Shown in pieces: positions 34,488 to 44,876 of a stretch of 64,000 nucleotides of DNA. The position numbers and the translations under genes were made by a program. The stretch is taken from NCBI RefSeq assembly GCF_009857745.1, contig NZ_WWEN01000005.1, positions 186,001 through 250,000 on the forward strand, in the 5' to 3' direction. The number at the start of each line of letters is the position of its first letter. The stretch's first letter is position 1. Origin of the DNA: Thalassovita mangrovi. Its GTDB lineage: Bacteria; Pseudomonadota; Alphaproteobacteria; Rhodobacterales; Rhodobacteraceae. The notes below the pieces were generated by a model. The model was given only the letters and a program-made list of their open reading frames with translations, did no database searches and was not told the origin of the DNA.

Positions 34488-37400
34488 ATGGCAACCACAA
34501 CGCCACTCTCGGGCAGCGAATTTCAGATCAATACTTACACGACGCTTTCACAAAGCGGAGCCTCGGTCACCGGCCTGCCCGATGGCGGTTTCGTGGTTAC
34601 CTGGGAATCCAACGGCCAAAGCTGGGACCCGATCAACCTAACCGGGGGTGATTTCAGTATTTACGCGCAGGTCTTCGACGCCAACGGAACGGCGCGCGGC
34701 AGCGAGTTTCAGGTCAACACGGTTTCGTCTCTTCAGCAGATAATGCCCGCGGTCACCGGCCTGTCCGATGGCAGTTTCGTGATTACCTGGGCCTCCAGCG
34801 GCCAAACCTGGGACCCGATCAACCTAACCGGGGGCGATTTCGGGATTTACGCGCAGCTTTATGACGCCAACGGAACGGCCCAGGGCAGCGAATTCCAGGT
34901 CAACACCTACCAACCCGACGACCAGATATTCCCCTCGGTTGCGGGCCTGACCGGCGGCGGCTTCGTGGTCACCTGGACTTCTTATGACCAGGACGGGGAT
35001 GCCTCCGGCATCTACGGTCAGGCCTACGCAGCCAATGGGACGGCGCAGGGCAGCGAATTCCGCATCAACACCTATACGACGGATGCGCAGGACATGCCCT
35101 CCGTCACCGGCCTGACCGACGGCGGTTTCGTGGTCACCTGGTCCTCCACCGGCCAGGATGGGGACTTCGCGGGCATCTACGGTCAGATCTACAACGCTGA
35201 CGGCACGGTGCAGGGCAGCGAATTCCACGTCAGCACCTTCACCGCGAATGCGCAGGACCATTCCAGCGTCACCGGCCTGACCGACGGCGGTTTCGTGGTC
35301 ACCTGGATGTCGGAATTGCAGGACGGGTCCTTCGCCAGCATTTTCGGTCAGGTCTACAATGCCGACGGCACGGTGCAGGGCGCCGAATTCCAGATCAACA
35401 CCCACACGACGGATATGCAGGATTATCCCTCTGTGGCGGGCCTGTCTGACGGCGGCTTCATGGTGACCTGGGAATCCGCCAATCAGGATGGCTCCTTCTC
35501 CAGCATCTACGGCCAGGCCTTTGATGCCGACGGCACGGCGCGGGGGGACGAATTCCGCGTCAACACCTATGCGACCGATGCACAGTCTCAGGCCGCCGTC
35601 GCGGGCCTGTACGGCGGCGGGGCCGTGGTGGTCTGGGATTCCTATGGTCAGGACACCAACGACAGCTTCGGCGTCTTCGGTCAGCTTCTGCACTGGAACG
35701 CACCCCTCGAAGGCACCCCGGCCATTACCGGCACGGCGGAGGAAGACCAAACGCTCACCGCCGACATCTCGGGCCTGACCGACGCGGACGGGGTGGCCAG
35801 CACCGCCTACCAGTGGCTGCGCGATGGCACGGCCATCTCCGGCGCCACCAATGCAAATTACACATTGACCCAGGCGGATGTCGGCGCGGCGATTTCGGTG
35901 CGGGTGTCGGTTACCGACAACGCTGGCACCACGGAAAGCGCGACCAGCGCCGCAACCACCGCTGTCACCAATGTCAACGACGCCCCCACCGGCACGGTCA
36001 CCATCAGCGGCACTGCGATCGAGGACCAGACCCTCACCGCCTCCAACACCCTCGCCGACGAAGACGGGCTGGGCACCATCTCTTACCAGTGGCTGCGCGA
36101 TGGTGCGGTCATCTCCGGCGCCACCAATGCAAATTACACATTGACCCAGGCGGATGTCGGCGCGGCGATTTCGGTGCGGACGTCCTATACCGACGGCTAT
36201 GGCACCGCCGAAAGCGAGACCAGCGCCGAAACCGCCGCTGTCGCCAACGTCAACGACGATCCCACCGGCACGGTCAGCATCAGCGGCACCGCGACCGAGG
36301 AACAGACGCTCACCGCCTCCAACACCCTCGCCGACGAGGACGGGCTGGGCAGCATCACTTACCAGTGGCTGCGCGGTGGCTCGGACATTTTCGGCGCCAC
36401 CGAGGCAACCTACACCCTGATCCAGGAGGATGTGGGCGAAAGAATCTCGGTGCGGGCGTCCTATATCGACGCTCAGGGCGCCGTCGAAAACGAGACCAGC
36501 GCCGAAACCGCCGCTGTCGCCAACGTCAACGACGATCCCACCGGCGAAGTCACCATCACCGGCACCGCGGCCCAGGGCGAAACGCTCACCGCCTCCAACA
36601 CCCTCGGCGACGAGGACGGGCTGGGCAGCATCACTTACCAGTGGCTGCGCGGTGGCACGGCCATCACCGGCGCCACCGGTGGAACCTATACCCTGACCGC
36701 CGATGACGTGGGTGCGGAAATCTCGGTGCGGGCATCCTACACCGACGGGCAAGACACCCAAGAAAGCGTGACCAGCGCCGCAACCGATACGGTTGCCGGG
36801 CCAAACAACCTGCCCACCGGTGAAGTCACGATCGGCGGCATCACCAGCGAGTTCCTGGTCAACACCACCACGGAAGGATCACAATTCTTTGCATCCGTTA
36901 CCGGGCTGTCCAGCGGTGGTTTCGTCGTGACATGGCAGGATGACCATACGAGTAGTGTCATCCGTGGGCAGCTCTATCATGCCAACGGGACGCTCCAGGG
37001 CGACGAATTCCAAGTCAATACCAACACATCCGGTCAAATAAGTCCTTCGGTCACGGACCTGACCGATGGTGGCTTCGTGGTAACCTGGGTCGCGCGACCT
37101 CAAATTGCATCCACTCATCCGTATGGTGTTTTTGGTCAAACCTACAATGCGGACGGCACACCGCGTGGCGGCGAGTTCCAGGCGTCATCGACCTTAGCGG
37201 CGGAGACCTCTGTAACGGGCCTGCCCGATGGCGGATTCGTGGTGACCTTCTCAACGGGTGTTGACATCTTCGCTCGATCTTATAACGCCGATGGCACAGC
37301 GCAGGGGGAAGAATTCCAGGTTGCTGCCGGCTCCTTCGGCTTCGGCTCTTCCATTCGGGCATCATCGCCATCGGTCACAGCGCTCTCCGATGGCAGCGTC

Positions 37401-39122
37401 GTGGTGGCATGGCAAGAAATCGACACGGGCAATATGGCAAACGGCACCATCCACGCGCAGGTCTATAGTGCCGAGGGAGTGCAACTAGGGAATGAATTCC
37501 AAGTCGGCACCCGTGCAGCAGGCGCCCAACAAACCCCTTCCATCACAGGACTGTCCGACGGTGGCTTTGTTGCTACCTGGAGTTCCCAAGCTACGTTCGG
37601 CGGCAGTCATATCTTTGCGCAAGCATACGCCGCCGACGGGACGGCACGCGGCACAGAATTCGAAGTGAATGCAGGTGTGGGGGCAATGCGCTCCAACCCT
37701 TCGGTGACGGACTTGCCTGACGGTGGGTTTATGGTGACCTGGAGCGAAAACTACATCATCAAAGGGCAGAGCTATAACGCTGACGGGACAGCGCGGGGAG
37801 ATGTGTTTCTAGTAGAAATGAACTCCAACGGCGGAGAGTTTCTAGAGTTCCCCTCTGTCGCGCAACTCAACGATGGACAGTTCGTAGTGGCTTGGCATTC
37901 CCGCCAGCTAGGCGGGGACACAAGTGACTCAATTGAAGATTCGAATGGCATCTACGCCCGGATTTTCGAATTGGGCGAGACCTCGGACGACACCCCTACC
38001 GCCGTCACCTTCGCGGAAGTCGGCGAGACGCTCAGCGCGGATACCTCCACCCTGGCGGATGCGGACGGATTGGGTGAATACAGCTACCAGTGGCTGCGCG
38101 ACGGTGTCGCCATTACCGACGCCACCGATGAAACCTATACCCTGGCCGCGGAAGACGTGGATGCGGCGATTTCGGTCCGGGTGTCTTATACTGACGGGCA
38201 TCAGGTCGATGAAAGCGTGACCAGCGTTGGCAGTTTTGACGTTGTCGCCGCTCCGGCCCAGGAGCTTGAGGGATCGGATTCCGGCGATACCCTGCAGGGC
38301 GGCAGCGGCAATGACACGCTGGACGGCGGGGACGGCAATGACATCGTGATTGGCGGCAGCGGCAACAACCTGCTGTTCGGCGGCAATGGCAACGACAACG
38401 CCTTCGGCGGGACCGGTTCGGACCTGCTGGCCGGCAATGCCGGCTCTGACTTCGTTCACGGCGGGGGCGGCATGGATACCGTTCAGGGCGGGGGCGGAAA
38501 CGACACGGTGGCCGGTGGGGGCGGCGATGACTTCGTGTTCGGCGGCGGTGGCAACGACATCGTGGCAGGCGGCAACGGCAGCGACCACGTGTCAGGCGGG
38601 CTTGGCAACGACAGAATTCTTGGCGGGACAGGTGGCGATACAGTGATAGGAGGAGCTGGCAACGACACTATGGCCGGCAATCACGGGTCTGACTCGCTAG
38701 ATGGCGGGCAAGGTGGCGATATCCTCTACGGCGGCGACGGGTCCGACTTACTGCTCGGCGAAGCAGGTGACGATTCCCTCTGGGGCGGTGGCGGAGCTGA
38801 TACCTTGGAGGGTGGCAGTGGCGCTGACAGCTTCTGCTACGTAGGCAGAGAAAACGAAGGAAGCGACTGGATTCTGGACTATGATGCTGCCGAAGGCGAT
38901 GTTCTGGTGTTTTATGATACCGGAGCAGATCCGAACGGAGCGCACATCGATCAGTTCCAGGTCAATTTCGAAGAAACCGCAGGCAGCGGACAGGCCGGCG
39001 TCCAGGAGGCATTTGTCATCTACCGTCCCACCGGGGAAATCCTGTGGGCACTGGTCGACGGCGCGGCCCAGGACAGCATCAATCTGCAGATCGGCAGCCA
39101 CGTCTACGACCTGCTGGCTTAA
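34488..39122 (+). CDS. Large repetitive RTX protein (calcium-binding, predicted type I secreted)
   Basis: 1544 residues without a signal peptide. Residues about 20-400 and again 780-1160 consist of roughly 50-60-residue units around GGFVVTWxS...QDG...IYGQxYNADGTxxGxEF. Between them (about 405-770) and once more at 1170-1255 lie roughly 92-residue units with LTADxSxLxDxDG...YQWLRDG..I.GAT...YTL, an immunoglobulin-like repeat. Residues about 1260-1455 are RTX nonapeptides (GGxGxDxxx), for example [17 protein letters not shown]. The last 90 residues would carry the type I secretion signal. Likely a secreted or surface adhesin/S-layer-like protein. No ABC/MFP secretion genes are in the window. 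Confidence 0.88.
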   Translation: MATTTPLSGSEFQINTYTTLSQSGASVTGLPDGGFVVTWESNGQSWDPINLTGGDFSIYAQVFDANGTARGSEFQVNTVSSLQQIMPAVTGLSDGSFVITWASSGQTWDPINLTGGDFGIYAQLYDANGTAQGSEFQVNTYQPDDQIFPSVAGLTGGGFVVTWTSYDQDGDASGIYGQAYAANGTAQGSEFRINTYTTDAQDMPSVTGLTDGGFVVTWSSTGQDGDFAGIYGQIYNADGTVQGSEFHVSTFTANAQDHSSVTGLTDGGFVVTWMSELQDGSFASIFGQVYNADGTVQGAEFQINTHTTDMQDYPSVAGLSDGGFMVTWESANQDGSFSSIYGQAFDADGTARGDEFRVNTYATDAQSQAAVAGLYGGGAVVVWDSYGQDTNDSFGVFGQLLHWNAPLEGTPAITGTAEEDQTLTADISGLTDADGVASTAYQWLRDGTAISGATNANYTLTQADVGAAISVRVSVTDNAGTTESATSAATTAVTNVNDAPTGTVTISGTAIEDQTLTASNTLADEDGLGTISYQWLRDGAVISGATNANYTLTQADVGAAISVRTSYTDGYGTAESETSAETAAVANVNDDPTGTVSISGTATEEQTLTASNTLADEDGLGSITYQWLRGGSDIFGATEATYTLIQEDVGERISVRASYIDAQGAVENETSAETAAVANVNDDPTGEVTITGTAAQGETLTASNTLGDEDGLGSITYQWLRGGTAITGATGGTYTLTADDVGAEISVRASYTDGQDTQESVTSAATDTVAGPNNLPTGEVTIGGITSEFLVNTTTEGSQFFASVTGLSSGGFVVTWQDDHTSSVIRGQLYHANGTLQGDEFQVNTNTSGQISPSVTDLTDGGFVVTWVARPQIASTHPYGVFGQTYNADGTPRGGEFQASSTLAAETSVTGLPDGGFVVTFSTGVDIFARSYNADGTAQGEEFQVAAGSFGFGSSIRASSPSVTALSDGSVVVAWQEIDTGNMANGTIHAQVYSAEGVQLGNEFQVGTRAAGAQQTPSITGLSDGGFVATWSSQATFGGSHIFAQAYAADGTARGTEFEVNAGVGAMRSNPSVTDLPDGGFMVTWSENYIIKGQSYNADGTARGDVFLVEMNSNGGEFLEFPSVAQLNDGQFVVAWHSRQLGGDTSDSIEDSNGIYARIFELGETSDDTPTAVTFAEVGETLSADTSTLADADGLGEYSYQWLRDGVAITDATDETYTLAAEDVDAAISVRVSYTDGHQVDESVTSVGSFDVVAAPAQELEGSDSGDTLQGGSGNDTLDGGDGNDIVIGGSGNNLLFGGNGNDNAFGGTGSDLLAGNAGSDFVHGGGGMDTVQGGGGNDTVAGGGGDDFVFGGGGNDIVAGGNGSDHVSGGLGNDRILGGTGGDTVIGGAGNDTMAGNHGSDSLDGGQGGDILYGGDGSDLLLGEAGDDSLWGGGGADTLEGGSGADSFCYVGRENEGSDWILDYDAAEGDVLVFYDTGADPNGAHIDQFQVNFEETAGSGQAGVQEAFVIYRPTGEILWALVDGAAQDSINLQIGSHVYDLLA
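35830..36180 (+). repeat. Near-identical DNA repeats in the RTX gene
   Basis: About 72 bases encoding the segment from ISGATNANY to GAAISVR at 35830-35901 recur almost unchanged at 36108-36180. They belong to 276-base units that run to about 36750. A separate 186-base periodicity (block starting GGGACCCGATCAACC) occurs at 34624 and 34810. Such identity implies recent duplication or gene conversion and makes the gene prone to length change. Confidence 0.75.
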
Positions 39123-39136
39123 GCTCGCGAAGCGGC

Positions 39137-39157
39137 ACGGCGGTTCGCAACCGCCGT
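39137..39157 (+). terminator. Hairpin behind the RTX gene
   Basis: Nine-bp stem acggcggtt / aaccgccgt with a 3-base loop, 15 bases after the stop codon. No T tract follows, so it is a weak terminator call. Confidence 0.4.
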
Positions 39158-39232
39158 TGCCGACCACCGTCGACGCGCCCATGGGAACGGGAACCGGACA
39201 GCAATCCGGGTCTCAACCGGGGGGCTGTCGCT

Positions 39233-39463
39233 TCAACGGTCTTCTTCCCACGCCTCGTCCGCGCGGCGCAGCAGGGTGTAGATCTGCAGCGCCCGTCCGG
39301 TCAGCGGACGTTCCAGTTCGCCCATCACGTCGGTTTCCTGCGCCAGATGGGCGGCCACCTCTTCCAGTTCCACCATCGTCGCGCCGCTGTTTTCGATCTC
39401 GACGATCATGTGGTCGTTGATATCGCCGAACAGGCGCTTCACCTCGTCATGCGTGATTGCCAT
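39233..39463 (-). CDS. Small conserved-looking protein of unknown function
   Basis: 76 residues from the ATG at 39463 (MAITHDEVKRLFGDINDHMI). Charged, predicted mostly helical, no signal peptide or membrane segment; contains ATMVELEEVAAHLAQETDVMGE. Four bases separate it from the stop of the BON-domain gene, so the two are one operon. No family recognised. A helper or regulator of the BON protein in an oxygen- or stress-regulated unit is possible. Confidence 0.7.
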   Translation of the reverse strand: MAITHDEVKRLFGDINDHMIVEIENSGATMVELEEVAAHLAQETDVMGELERPLTGRALQIYTLLRRADEAWEEDR

Positions 39464-39467
39464 TCCG

Positions 39468-40232
39468 TCACTCCGTTTCTGTTTCGCTTTCGGCCGGGGC
39501 CGCAATGTCGTTGATCACCTCGTCGACGCCCAGGATGCTCCAGGCGTCCACCTCGGCCATGTGGCGTTCGGCCGGGCTGCGCACGGCGCCGGTCAGCCGC
39601 ACCACCCGGCCGCGCACGCCGACCCGGATCTGGGTGTCGTCGACGTAAGGATCGCGGTCCAGCACGATCCGCACCGCTTCCTCGATCCGGATCGGGGCGT
39701 CTTCCTCGGGCGGGGCGGGTTGCAGGCTGTTGACCACGTCGCGCACCCCCGGCACCCACCAGGCCATCGCCCCCGCCAGCCGCTGTGACACCAGCCCCGG
39801 CACCGCGCCGTTCAGGATCACCACGCCGTCATGCACTTCGAAATCGATCCGCCCGCGCGGGGTGTCCGTCGGGCCGGACACCTGGGCGAAGACCGGCGCC
39901 TCTGGCCCATCGCCGCGCCCGGCCTCGAAGATCGCGAAATCGCGGAAGGCCGGTTCTTCGCAGTAGAATTCGCGCAGGTGCTTGTAGATGTCCCGGTCCT
40001 TCATATAGGCGGCGGGCGCAACCCGTATCCTATCGACCACCGCGCGCACCCGATCCGGCGCCACGGCCAGTTCCAGCGCGCGTTTCTTGGCGGCGATGCT
40101 GTCCACCTCGGCCATGACGATCAGCGCACCGTCCGATCCGAACTCCATGCTTTCGGGCAGGAAATCCGGTCCCAGGCGCGGGTCGTTCGCAAACGCGTCC
40201 TGGATGACCTTCAGAAGCTCTTGATCGTCCAT
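39468..40232 (-). CDS. BON-domain protein
   Basis: 254 residues, no signal peptide. Three BON-like alpha/beta modules can be traced: the first in LLKVIQDAFANDPRL...LIVMAEVDSIAAKKRALELA, a middle one in RIDFEVHDGVVILNGAVPGLVSQRLAGAMAWWVPGVRDVVNSL and a third in EEAVRIVLDRDPYVDDTQIRVGVRGRVVRLTGAVRSPAERHMAEVDAW. BON domains bind phospholipid or peptidoglycan and occur in stress proteins; a cytoplasmic form like this appears in hypoxia/stress gene sets. Divergent from archease-rtcB across 114 bases with an FNR-like motif. Confidence 0.8.
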   Translation of the reverse strand: MDDQELLKVIQDAFANDPRLGPDFLPESMEFGSDGALIVMAEVDSIAAKKRALELAVAPDRVRAVVDRIRVAPAAYMKDRDIYKHLREFYCEEPAFRDFAIFEAGRGDGPEAPVFAQVSGPTDTPRGRIDFEVHDGVVILNGAVPGLVSQRLAGAMAWWVPGVRDVVNSLQPAPPEEDAPIRIEEAVRIVLDRDPYVDDTQIRVGVRGRVVRLTGAVRSPAERHMAEVDAWSILGVDEVINDIAAPAESETETE

Positions 40233-40282
40233 CTCCGATCCTCCTTGCCTTAAACCATAGGCACAGCCCGCCGTGCCTGACT

Positions 40283-40296
40283 TTGACTCACCTCAA
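40283..40296. promoter_or_regulatory. Weak FNR-like motif between the BON and archease genes
   Basis: TTGACTCACCTCAA resembles the FNR/FnrL pattern with about two deviations. It lies in the 114-base divergent gap between the BON operon and archease-rtcB. Only suggestive. Confidence 0.3.
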
Positions 40297-40346
40297 GGCG
40301 CCCAGGCGCAGCATTGGCAAAACTCGCCGCCAAGGAGGTCGCCGTT

Positions 40347-40781
40347 ATGGCAGGTGAAACCGGACCACCAGGTTGGAGCCATTTCCCGCATCAGGGCGAT
40401 GTGGGCGTGCGCGGAATCGGGCGCGACATGGCCGAAGCCTTTGAAAATGCAGCACGGGCGATGACCGAGGTCGTCGCACCGCTAGACACGATCCGCCCTG
40501 CGCAAAGCGTCACCGTCAGCTGCCGCGCCGCCGACCCGTCGATCCTGCTGCTCGATTGGCTGAACGAGGTGATCTACGCCATGGCGACGCGTTCGATGCT
40601 GTTCAGCGATTTCCGCGTCGGCATCGAGGGCGAGGCGCTGGTCGGCGAGATGCGCGGCGAACCGGTCGAACCGAAACGGCACGAACCCTCGGTCGAACCC
40701 AAGGGCGCGACGCTGACCGAGTTGCGCGTCGAACAGCGACCCGACGGGCTGTGGCTGGCGCAATGCGTGGTGGATGTCTGA
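40347..40781 (+). CDS. Archease, RtcB activator
   Basis: 144 residues from the ATG at 40347 with AAGGAGG eight bases upstream. Archease features: HFPHQGDVGVRGIGRDMAEAFENAARAMTEVV at the N-terminus (metal-binding Asp), SILLLDWLNEVIYAMATRSMLFSDFRV and the C-terminal LTELRVEQRPDGLWLAQCVVDV. Archease promotes guanylylation and turnover of the RNA ligase RtcB, whose gene follows after 12 bases. Confidence 0.92.
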   Translation: MAGETGPPGWSHFPHQGDVGVRGIGRDMAEAFENAARAMTEVVAPLDTIRPAQSVTVSCRAADPSILLLDWLNEVIYAMATRSMLFSDFRVGIEGEALVGEMRGEPVEPKRHEPSVEPKGATLTELRVEQRPDGLWLAQCVVDV

Positions 40782-40793
40782 AAGGGGGGCGCC

Positions 40794-42224
40794 GTGGACC
40801 CGACGACACTGGAACAGATTTCCCCTTACGAATGGCAGATACCGCCAACCGGCGACATGCGTGTGTCGGCGGTGATCATCGCCGACGAGGACCTGATCAG
40901 GGGGATGGACGAAAAGGTCCGCCAGCAGATCACCAACGTGGCCTGCCTGCCCGGCATCGTGCGCGCCGCCTATGCCATGCCCGATGCCCATTGGGGATAC
41001 GGGTTCCCCATCGGCGGGGTGGCGGCCTTCGATCCCGATCAGGGCGGGGTGATTTCGGCCGGCGGCGTGGGGTTCGACATATCCTGCGGCGTGCGGATGC
41101 TGGCGACTAATCTGACCGCCGCCCAGATCCGCAGCCGGCAACGGGACTTCGCGCATGAAATGTCGCGCTCGATCCCCGCCGGGGTCGGCAGCCGCGGGCG
41201 CATCCACCTGGACGATGCCGGGATGGACGACATGCTGACGGGCGGTGCCCGCTGGGCGGTGACCGAAGGCTACGGCACGGTCGAGGACTTGGAGCGGATC
41301 GAGGAACAGGGCCAAATGGCGGGCGCCACGCCCGGGGTGGTGTCGCCCAGGGCCAAGCGACGCCAGCGCGACGAGATGGGCACGCTGGGATCGGGCAATC
41401 ACTATCTCGAAGTGCAGGAAGTCACCGATATTTTCGACGATGCCGCCGTGCGTGCCTATGGGCTGAGCCCCGGTCAGGCGGTGGTCACGATCCATTGCGG
41501 ATCGCGCGGGCTGGGCCATCAGATCGGCACCGAATACCTGCGAGAAATGGCCCTGGCCGCGCCGGGCTATGGCATCATCCTGCCCGACCGCGAACTGGCC
41601 TGCGCGCCGATCAATTCGGAACTGGGGCAGCGCTACCTGGGCGTGATGCGGGCAGGGATCAACTGCGCGCTGGCCAACCGGCAGATCCTGACCCATCTGG
41701 CGCGCGGCGTGCTGGAACGGTTCTTTCCCGGCTGCCAGGCGCCGCTGCTCTACGACGTGTCGCACAACACCTGCAAGGAAGAGCTGCACGAGATCGACGG
41801 TGAGCAAAAGCGGTTGTTCGTGCATCGCAAGGGCGCGACGCGCTCCTTCGGGCCGGGCATGGGCAATATGCCCCCGCCGTTGAACAAGGTGGGCCAGCCG
41901 GTGCTGATCGGCGGCAGCATGGGCACCGAATCCTGGGTCCTGGCGGGCGATGAAAGGTCCGAGGCGGCGGCGCTGAGTTCCGCCTGTCACGGTGCGGGCC
42001 GCGCGATGAGCCGCCACCAGGCCGCGCGGACATGGACCGGCCGCGGCGTCCAGGACGAACTTGCCGCGCGCGGCATCATCGTCACCAGCCCCTCACGCCG
42101 GGGCATCGCCGAAGAAGCGCCCGGCGCCTACAAGAACGTGACCCGGGTGGTGGAAAGCGCCGAACGGGCGGGATTGGCCCGCCGGGTGGCGCGGCTGGCA
42201 CCGCTGGTCTGCGTCAAGGGATGA
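40794..42224 (+). CDS. rtcB: RNA-splicing ligase RtcB
   Basis: 476 residues from a GTG start (GGGGGG upstream). Metal-binding residues D95 and C98 in GGVGFDISCGVRM; further ligand-bearing blocks GTLGSGNHYLEVQ and TIHCGSRGLGHQIG. The guanylate-accepting histidine is H399 in SACHGAGRAMSRHQA. Joins RNA 2',3'-cyclic phosphate or 3'-phosphate ends to 5'-OH ends with GTP and Mn2+. With archease it forms a compact RNA repair unit. RtcA and an RtcR regulator are not present. Confidence 0.95.
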   Translation: MDPTTLEQISPYEWQIPPTGDMRVSAVIIADEDLIRGMDEKVRQQITNVACLPGIVRAAYAMPDAHWGYGFPIGGVAAFDPDQGGVISAGGVGFDISCGVRMLATNLTAAQIRSRQRDFAHEMSRSIPAGVGSRGRIHLDDAGMDDMLTGGARWAVTEGYGTVEDLERIEEQGQMAGATPGVVSPRAKRRQRDEMGTLGSGNHYLEVQEVTDIFDDAAVRAYGLSPGQAVVTIHCGSRGLGHQIGTEYLREMALAAPGYGIILPDRELACAPINSELGQRYLGVMRAGINCALANRQILTHLARGVLERFFPGCQAPLLYDVSHNTCKEELHEIDGEQKRLFVHRKGATRSFGPGMGNMPPPLNKVGQPVLIGGSMGTESWVLAGDERSEAAALSSACHGAGRAMSRHQAARTWTGRGVQDELAARGIIVTSPSRRGIAEEAPGAYKNVTRVVESAERAGLARRVARLAPLVCVKG

Positions 42225-42263
42225 CGGGAAACCGCAGGCGCGGCGGCAGGTGCTGCTGACGGT

Positions 42264-44876
42264 TCATTTCCCGATCAGCCCGCGCGCGCCGCCCGCGATC
42301 AGCAGCGCCACGTCCTTCAGCGCGGCAAGCGGCGTCACCCCGGGCGGCACGGCGACATAGCGCGGGCGCCATTCGGGTTGGAATTTCTGCTTGAAGCCGC
42401 GCAGCCCCTCGAAATTGTAGAACGCCCCGCCGTGGCGGAACAGGATCGCCCCGAACCGGTTCCACAGCCGCGCGCCCTTGCGCGCCTCGAGCCCGGCAAG
42501 CGGCGCCATGCCGAGGCTGAATTCCTGTGCCCCCGCATCGCGGAAATGGGTCATCGCCTCGATGAACAGGAATTCCATCATGCCGCTGGCCTCCTCGGGC
42601 AGATAGCGCATCAGGTCCACCGCGACCCGCGACCCGTCGCCGGGGGCCAGGATATTGGCGAAGGCCAGCGTCCGGCCCTCGCGCCGGACCAGGGCGATGG
42701 GAAAATTCTGCAGGTAGTCGACATCGAAACGGCCGACGGAAAACCCCTTTTCCCGGCCGACCTTGTCGCCCATCCAGGAATCGGAAATTGCCCTGAGATC
42801 GTCGATCAGCGCAGGCGCGTGCGGCGGTAGGGTCACGGAAAATTCCAGCCCCTCCTTCAGCGCCTTGTTATGGGCCGCGCGCATCTTCTTGAACTTGCTG
42901 CCGGACAGCGAAAACTCCGGCAGGGGCACCACCGCCTCCTCGCCGATCTTCTGCAGCGAAAATCCCATCTCGATCCACAGCGGCAGGTAGCGCCCGCTGA
43001 CCTCGTAAAGCACCGGGTGCGCGGCGTTGTCATAGGCTTCTTCCCAGAACGCCCAGGCCAGCGGACCGATCGCCGCCTCGGGCCCCACCGGATCGGCATA
43101 GGCGACCCAGCTCTTGCCCTGCACGGCATATGCCAGGAAGGCATCCCCGCCATCGCCGAAAAACAGCGCCTTGTCGCCGGACAGCGCCAGGCAGGCCTCG
43201 GGCGGGTTCTGCCCCTCGATGACCGCCCTTGCCTTGCCCAGGGCGTCGGGGTCGGGCAGCCTTGTATGGGTGCGTGCGGGCTGCACCGCGAACCACACCG
43301 TCGCGATCAGCAACAGCGACGATCCCGCCAGCCCGGCGCGCAGCGCCCGCGGCGTGTTGGCGGTGCTGGAAAACTCGGTCCACAGGCTGGCCGAATAGGG
43401 CGTCGCCTCGTGCATGAAGAAGAAAAAGGCGGCAGCGCTCAGCACGATCGCCGTCACCAGGATCAGCCAGCCGGGGCTGAGCGCCACGCGGGTCAGCCGG
43501 GCCGAACGGTAGAATTCGCGCCGGAACGGCCCCAGCAGCGCCGCCGCCCCAACCAGCAGCAACGCGCTTTCGACGTCGAGATGGTTGAGCAGCGACGCCA
43601 CCGCGCCGGCGATAAGCGCCGCCCCGGTCAGCCAGAACGCGCCCGAGATGCGCCGCGCGAGCCCTTGGCTGAGGATCAGCAGCAACGCCCCCAGCACCGC
43701 CGATAAAAGCGCCCCGCCCTCGAACAGGATCGCGGCCAGAAGGTCCTGCGGATCGACCTCGTTTGGGCGGACCGAGGGCATCAGCGCGATCAGGAACAGA
43801 TAGACCCCGATGGCAAAGGCGGTCACCCCGGCCAGCGCGGGCGCGGCCGAGGTGGCCGAGATCAGTACCGGGCGCAGCTGGTCTGGCACGTCGCCCAGCA
43901 GCCGGGTCACCATACCGCCCGCCAGTCGCGCTTCGTTCAGCGCGACATAGGCCAGCGCCAGCGCGAAGGGCACCAGGTAATAGATGATCCGGAACAGCAG
44001 CAGCGCCGCGGCCACCTGATCGAGCGGCACACCCGCCGGCATCGCCGCGATGATGACGGCTTCGAACACGCCGACCCCGCCCGGCACGTGGCTGAGCACC
44101 CCCGCCATCGACGCCCCCGCGAAGACCGCGAGAAAGGTCAGGAAATCCGGCGCGCCTGCGGGCAACAGGACGTAAAGCGTCAGCGCCGCCATCGCGGTAT
44201 CGGCCAGGGTGAAACCAAGCTGCCCGAACAGGATGCCCGGGCTCGGCGCGGAAATCTCGGCACTGCGGATGCGCAGGGTCCTGCCGGTCACCGACAGCCA
44301 GCTCAGCAATGCCAGCAGGCCAAGCGCGCCGATCGCCGCCCAGGGCCGGATGGTTTCGGGCATGACCGGCAGGATGCCTTCGAGCGCGTAAGGGTGAAGC
44401 GCCAGCGCCGCCAGCCCGATCACGGTGATGCCGACCCCGAAGGCCAGCGCCACGAAGGTCGACACGCTGGCCACCTCGAAGGCGTTCAGCCCGAAGGCGG
44501 AATAGATGCGATAGCGCACCGCCCCGCCCGAAACGACGCTGATGCCGATCGTGTTGCCGAAACTGTAGCCCAGGAACCCGCCCACCGCGACGACGCGCAG
44601 CGGCACCTGCTTGCCCAGGTAACGCATCGCCGACCAGTCATAGCCGATCAGCGCGCCATACGCCGCCGCGGTCGCGGCGAAAGCCGATAGAAGCGCCCCC
44701 CAGGGGGTGGCGCGGACCTGCGCGACCACATCCGCCGCCTTGACCGGTTTCAGCAGGTGATAGAGCGCGAAGACACCAAGCGCGAAAAGCCCAAGGCCAA
44801 GAACCACCGGCAGGATGTGGCGCCAGCGCGCCATACGCTGAAGGTGTTCGGCGTCCGCTGCCGTTGTCTTCTCCAC
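42264..44876 (-). CDS. mprF: Bifunctional phosphatidylglycerol aminoacyltransferase/flippase, MprF/LpiA family
   Basis: 870 residues from the GTG at 44876, preferred over a GTG nine codons upstream because GGGGGAGG lies just before it. The N-terminal half (to about residue 530) is an integral-membrane flippase with about 12-14 spans. The C-terminal cytosolic DUF2156 domain (from about 550: ALSGDKALFFGDGGDAFLAYAVQGKSWVAYADPVG, GSKFKKMRAAHNKALKEG, MMEFLFIEAMTHFRDAGAQEFSLGMAPLAGL) transfers an amino acid, usually lysine, from tRNA to phosphatidylglycerol. It adds positive charge to the membrane and protects against acid and cationic peptides. The acvB partner common in alphaproteobacteria is not adjacent. 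Confidence 0.92.
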   Translation of the reverse strand: MEKTTAADAEHLQRMARWRHILPVVLGLGLFALGVFALYHLLKPVKAADVVAQVRATPWGALLSAFAATAAAYGALIGYDWSAMRYLGKQVPLRVVAVGGFLGYSFGNTIGISVVSGGAVRYRIYSAFGLNAFEVASVSTFVALAFGVGITVIGLAALALHPYALEGILPVMPETIRPWAAIGALGLLALLSWLSVTGRTLRIRSAEISAPSPGILFGQLGFTLADTAMAALTLYVLLPAGAPDFLTFLAVFAGASMAGVLSHVPGGVGVFEAVIIAAMPAGVPLDQVAAALLLFRIIYYLVPFALALAYVALNEARLAGGMVTRLLGDVPDQLRPVLISATSAAPALAGVTAFAIGVYLFLIALMPSVRPNEVDPQDLLAAILFEGGALLSAVLGALLLILSQGLARRISGAFWLTGAALIAGAVASLLNHLDVESALLLVGAAALLGPFRREFYRSARLTRVALSPGWLILVTAIVLSAAAFFFFMHEATPYSASLWTEFSSTANTPRALRAGLAGSSLLLIATVWFAVQPARTHTRLPDPDALGKARAVIEGQNPPEACLALSGDKALFFGDGGDAFLAYAVQGKSWVAYADPVGPEAAIGPLAWAFWEEAYDNAAHPVLYEVSGRYLPLWIEMGFSLQKIGEEAVVPLPEFSLSGSKFKKMRAAHNKALKEGLEFSVTLPPHAPALIDDLRAISDSWMGDKVGREKGFSVGRFDVDYLQNFPIALVRREGRTLAFANILAPGDGSRVAVDLMRYLPEEASGMMEFLFIEAMTHFRDAGAQEFSLGMAPLAGLEARKGARLWNRFGAILFRHGGAFYNFEGLRGFKQKFQPEWRPRYVAVPPGVTPLAALKDVALLIAGGARGLIGK

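Noticed and set aside
34824-36761. 645-residue minus-strand frame antisense to the RTX gene
   Set aside because: Its repeats only mirror the repeats of the RTX gene and it shows no family motif or ribosome site.
38270-38850. CRISPR-like or tandem-repeat array
   Set aside because: The 27-base periodicity is that of RTX nonapeptide codons (GGxGxDxxx), not spaced direct repeats.
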